Assembly: GCF_013315265.1 (NCBI RefSeq)
Contig: NZ_JABUFE010000007.1
Span: 1-64,000, forward strand
Direction of reading: 5' to 3'
Length of the DNA: 64,000 bases
From: Parasulfitobacter algicola
GTDB lineage: Bacteria; Pseudomonadota; Alphaproteobacteria; Rhodobacterales; Rhodobacteraceae
Shown here: positions 62,175-64,000 of the stretch, one piece after another
How the letters are laid out: every line of letters starts with the position of its first letter
How positions within the stretch are numbered: position 1 is the stretch's first letter
Position numbers and translations under genes: made by a program
Notes under the pieces: generated by a model
Told to the model about the DNA's origin: nothing
Databases searched by the model: none
Seen by the model: the letters and a program-made list of their open reading frames with translations, nothing else

Positions 62175-62913
62175 AGCCCCCTTAGAACCGGTCAGCGTTC
62201 GCGTGGACGATCTGAACCGCCGTTATCGTCATCACGGTGCAACCGCCGTACTGGAACATGCGTTGGCCGATCCGCAAGTGGGACGCACAGCGCTTGTGTC
62301 GTCTTTCGGGGCAGAATCCGTGGTGTTGCTGCATCTGATCTCGATTATGGATCGCACAACGCCCGTGTTGTTTATCGACACCGAAATGCTGTTTGCGGAA
62401 ACCCTGACCTATCAGCAAGAGCTGTCAGAGCGGCTTGGCCTGACCGATGTACGGGTGATCAAACCTGCACGTGAACAAGTCTTTGAACATGACAACGAAG
62501 GATTACTGCACCTGCATAACCCTGATGCATGCTGTGCATTACGTAAAACAGTGCCACTGCAAAATGCACTAGACGGATTTGATGCCTGGATCACTGGGCG
62601 CAAGCGATATCAGGCAGGCACGCGTGCCGCGCTTGAGTTCTTTGAGGTCGACAACGAAAGCCGGATCAAGATCAACCCACTGGCCCATTGGACGCCCGAG
62701 GACCTGCGCGACTATATCGACGAAAACCGCCTGCCCCGTCATCCTATGGTCGCAAAGGGCTATCCGTCTATCGGATGCGCGCCCTGCACATCGCCCGTAG
62801 GCACCGGTGAAGATCCCCGTGCGGGACGCTGGCGCGATCAGAACAAAGAAGAATGCGGCATCCACTTCGTAAACGGCAAAGCTGTTCGCTTGAATATAGA
62901 GAGAACCACATGA
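62164..62913 (+). CDS. cysH: assimilatory adenylyl-sulfate reductase (APS type)
   Basis: A 249-residue enzyme from ATG at 62164, overlapping cysI. The P-loop-like SSFGAESVVLLHL is at about 47-59. The Cys pairs Cys123-Cys124 (DACCALRK) and Cys205/Cys208 (GCAPCTS) bind a 4Fe-4S cluster, which marks APS rather than PAPS reductases. The catalytic Cys is Cys231 in EECGIHF. It reduces adenylyl sulfate to sulfite using thioredoxin. It overlaps the DUF934 gene by 4 bases. Confidence 0.95.
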   Translation: MPLEAPLEPVSVRVDDLNRRYRHHGATAVLEHALADPQVGRTALVSSFGAESVVLLHLISIMDRTTPVLFIDTEMLFAETLTYQQELSERLGLTDVRVIKPAREQVFEHDNEGLLHLHNPDACCALRKTVPLQNALDGFDAWITGRKRYQAGTRAALEFFEVDNESRIKINPLAHWTPEDLRDYIDENRLPRHPMVAKGYPSIGCAPCTSPVGTGEDPRAGRWRDQNKEECGIHFVNGKAVRLNIERTT

Positions 62914-63338
62914 ACGTAATCGTTACCGATAGCGGCTTTCAATCCGATGATTGGACACATGGCTTCACATCTTTGGAAGATTTTCCCGCCAATGATCAGG
63001 CCCCTGCAATGGCCGTCGATCTGGAACCTGACTCCAGCCTTGAAGTCCTGCGGGGCCGGCTGGACAGCATCGATTTGATCCGTATCCATTTTCACAGCTT
63101 CGCAGACGGCCGCGGCTTTTCGTTGGCCACCACATTGCGCCATCTCGGTTTTGCGGGCCGTTTACGTGCCGTCGGCCATGTGCTGGCTGATCAATACGCC
63201 ATGGCGCGTCGTTGCGGTTTTGATGAGGTCGAAATCTCGGATGACTTGGCCGCACGCCAGCCCGAAAACCAATGGCTGGCCCGCGCCAATTGGCGCGCCC
63301 ATGACTATCAGTCGCGGCTGCGCGCTGTGTCCGGCTGA
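62910..63338 (+). CDS. DUF934 domain protein of sulfate assimilation
   Basis: A 142-residue soluble protein from ATG at 62910. DUF934 features are LIRIHFHSFADGRGFSLATTLR, GFAGRLRAVGHVLADQ and the end ARANWRAHDYQSRLRAVSG. Known only from operons with cysH and cysI; no activity has been read from its sequence here. It overlaps cysH by 4 bases. The fpr gene follows after 71 bases. Confidence 0.93.
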   Translation: MNVIVTDSGFQSDDWTHGFTSLEDFPANDQAPAMAVDLEPDSSLEVLRGRLDSIDLIRIHFHSFADGRGFSLATTLRHLGFAGRLRAVGHVLADQYAMARRCGFDEVEISDDLAARQPENQWLARANWRAHDYQSRLRAVSG

Positions 63339-63409
63339 CTTTCAGCTTTTCACCAAACACTTCAACGACTAGAACAAGGGCGGGGTCACAAATATCCCTG
63401 CAATGACAT

Positions 63410-64000
63410 ATGACCGAGTTAAAACCATTGACTGACGCAACCCCGATTAAAACACCGATGCTGCCTGACGCACAGACTGTCACACACGTTGAACATTTCA
63501 CCGACGATCTGTTTTCTTTTCGTGTGTCACGTCCGCAGTCGCTGCGGTTCCGGTCCGGCGAATTCGTGATGATCGGCCTTATGGGCGACACTGGCAAACC
63601 GCTTCTGCGCGCCTATTCCATCGCATCGCCCAGTTGGGATGAAGAGTTGGAGTTTTATTCGATCAAGGTCCAGAACGGCCCGCTGACCAGTAAACTGCAG
63701 CATATCCAACCGGGCGATCAGATCATCCTGCGCCCCAAACCCGTGGGCACACTGGTGCATGACGCACTTCTGCCCGGCAAGCGCATCTGGTTTTTTGCCA
63801 CAGGCACGGGCTTTGCCCCCTTTGCATCGCTGTTGCGTGATCCTGAGACCTATGAACTTTATGATGAAGTCATTATCACACACACCTGCCGCGATGTGGC
63901 CGAACTGGAATACGGCCGCCGTATTGTCGAAGCCCTGCCTAATGATCCGCTGATCGGTGAACTGGTTGGTGACAAGCTGAAATATTATCCAACCACGACA
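63410..64000 (+). CDS. fpr: ferredoxin--NADP+ reductase, truncated by the window end
   Basis: Residues 1-197 of a longer protein from ATG at 63410. The FAD-binding motif is RAYSIASPSWDEELEFYSIK (R-x-Y-S) and the NADP part starts WFFATGTGFAPFASLLRD, followed by VIITHTCRDVAELEYG. It likely supplies electrons to the sulfite reductase through ferredoxin. No stop codon occurs before base 64000, and about 70-80 further residues are expected. Confidence 0.93.
   Translation, partial: MTELKPLTDATPIKTPMLPDAQTVTHVEHFTDDLFSFRVSRPQSLRFRSGEFVMIGLMGDTGKPLLRAYSIASPSWDEELEFYSIKVQNGPLTSKLQHIQPGDQIILRPKPVGTLVHDALLPGKRIWFFATGTGFAPFASLLRDPETYELYDEVIITHTCRDVAELEYGRRIVEALPNDPLIGELVGDKLKYYPTTT

Noticed and set aside
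62164-62913. PAPS reductase
   Set aside because: Two Cys pairs for a 4Fe-4S cluster are present (Cys123-124, Cys205/208), which marks the APS-type enzyme.

Overview
The window looks like a chromosomal segment of a marine alphaproteobacterium of the Rhodobacteraceae (Roseobacter group). The evidence is the gene content and order: clpP-clpX, argC-ccmE-ccmF-ccmH with a holin and endolysin pair between the ccm genes, rplM-rpsI, a cysG-DUF2849-cysI-cysH-DUF934-fpr sulfate assimilation operon, a fused indolepyruvate:ferredoxin oxidoreductase, and a large formate dehydrogenase locus with DUF3305, DUF3306, DUF6494 and DUF4444 accessory genes. No rRNA, tRNA, CRISPR array or complete insertion sequence was found by eye.

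Layout. 1-2100 is accessory DNA: an Imm50-like orphan, an unknown gene, three copies of a dispersed repeat and a small ion channel. 2146-7687 holds an RND efflux adaptor and pump followed by a GltS-type glutamate symporter. 7814-15395 is an AT-rich accessory island. It opens with a tyrosine recombinase remnant and then carries two putative secreted toxins: a DUF4123 adaptor, 543-aa effector and two candidate immunity genes, and a separate 726-aa protein with a C-terminal HExxH zincin motif. The adaptor and the zincin share an N-terminal segment, which suggests one delivery route, probably type VI secretion (an inference, since no secretion genes lie in the window). 15525-20800 is mostly housekeeping: an oddly arranged photolyase-like gene, clpP, clpX, ridA, an FMN riboswitch with a type II ribH, and a small secreted protein.

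20872-38141 is one functional locus for respiratory formate oxidation. It holds cofactor and Fe-S helpers (DUF6505, DUF4444 ligase-like, Mrp, DUF6494), a cytochrome c fused to a shrunken solute-binding module, a 660-aa polyferredoxin, DUF3305, DUF3306, a TorD chaperone, a Tat-signal small protein, FdhA, FdhB, FdhC, a WD40-cytochrome c fusion, a 44-aa membrane peptide, an excisionase-type HTH regulator with a binding-protein domain, and the tungstate transporter TupABC. The tungstate transporter and the Cys-containing FdhA suggest a tungsten or molybdenum enzyme whose metal supply is regulated within the locus.

38142-47000 includes a binding-protein/OmpA fusion, a branched-chain amino acid type binding protein, a frameshifted GIY-YIG gene, rpsI-rplM, a MocR regulator divergent from a DUF1127 gene with clear operator-like repeats, a PaaI thioesterase and a PaaG-like hydratase. 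46347-58020 carries ccmH, ccmF, a probable gene-transfer-agent lysis pair, ccmE, argC, murI, an acyltransferase, the indolepyruvate oxidoreductase and its divergent LysR. A candidate small RNA lies at about 58100-58179. 58207-64000 is an Lrp/AsnC regulator divergent from the sulfite reduction operon, which leaves the window inside fpr.
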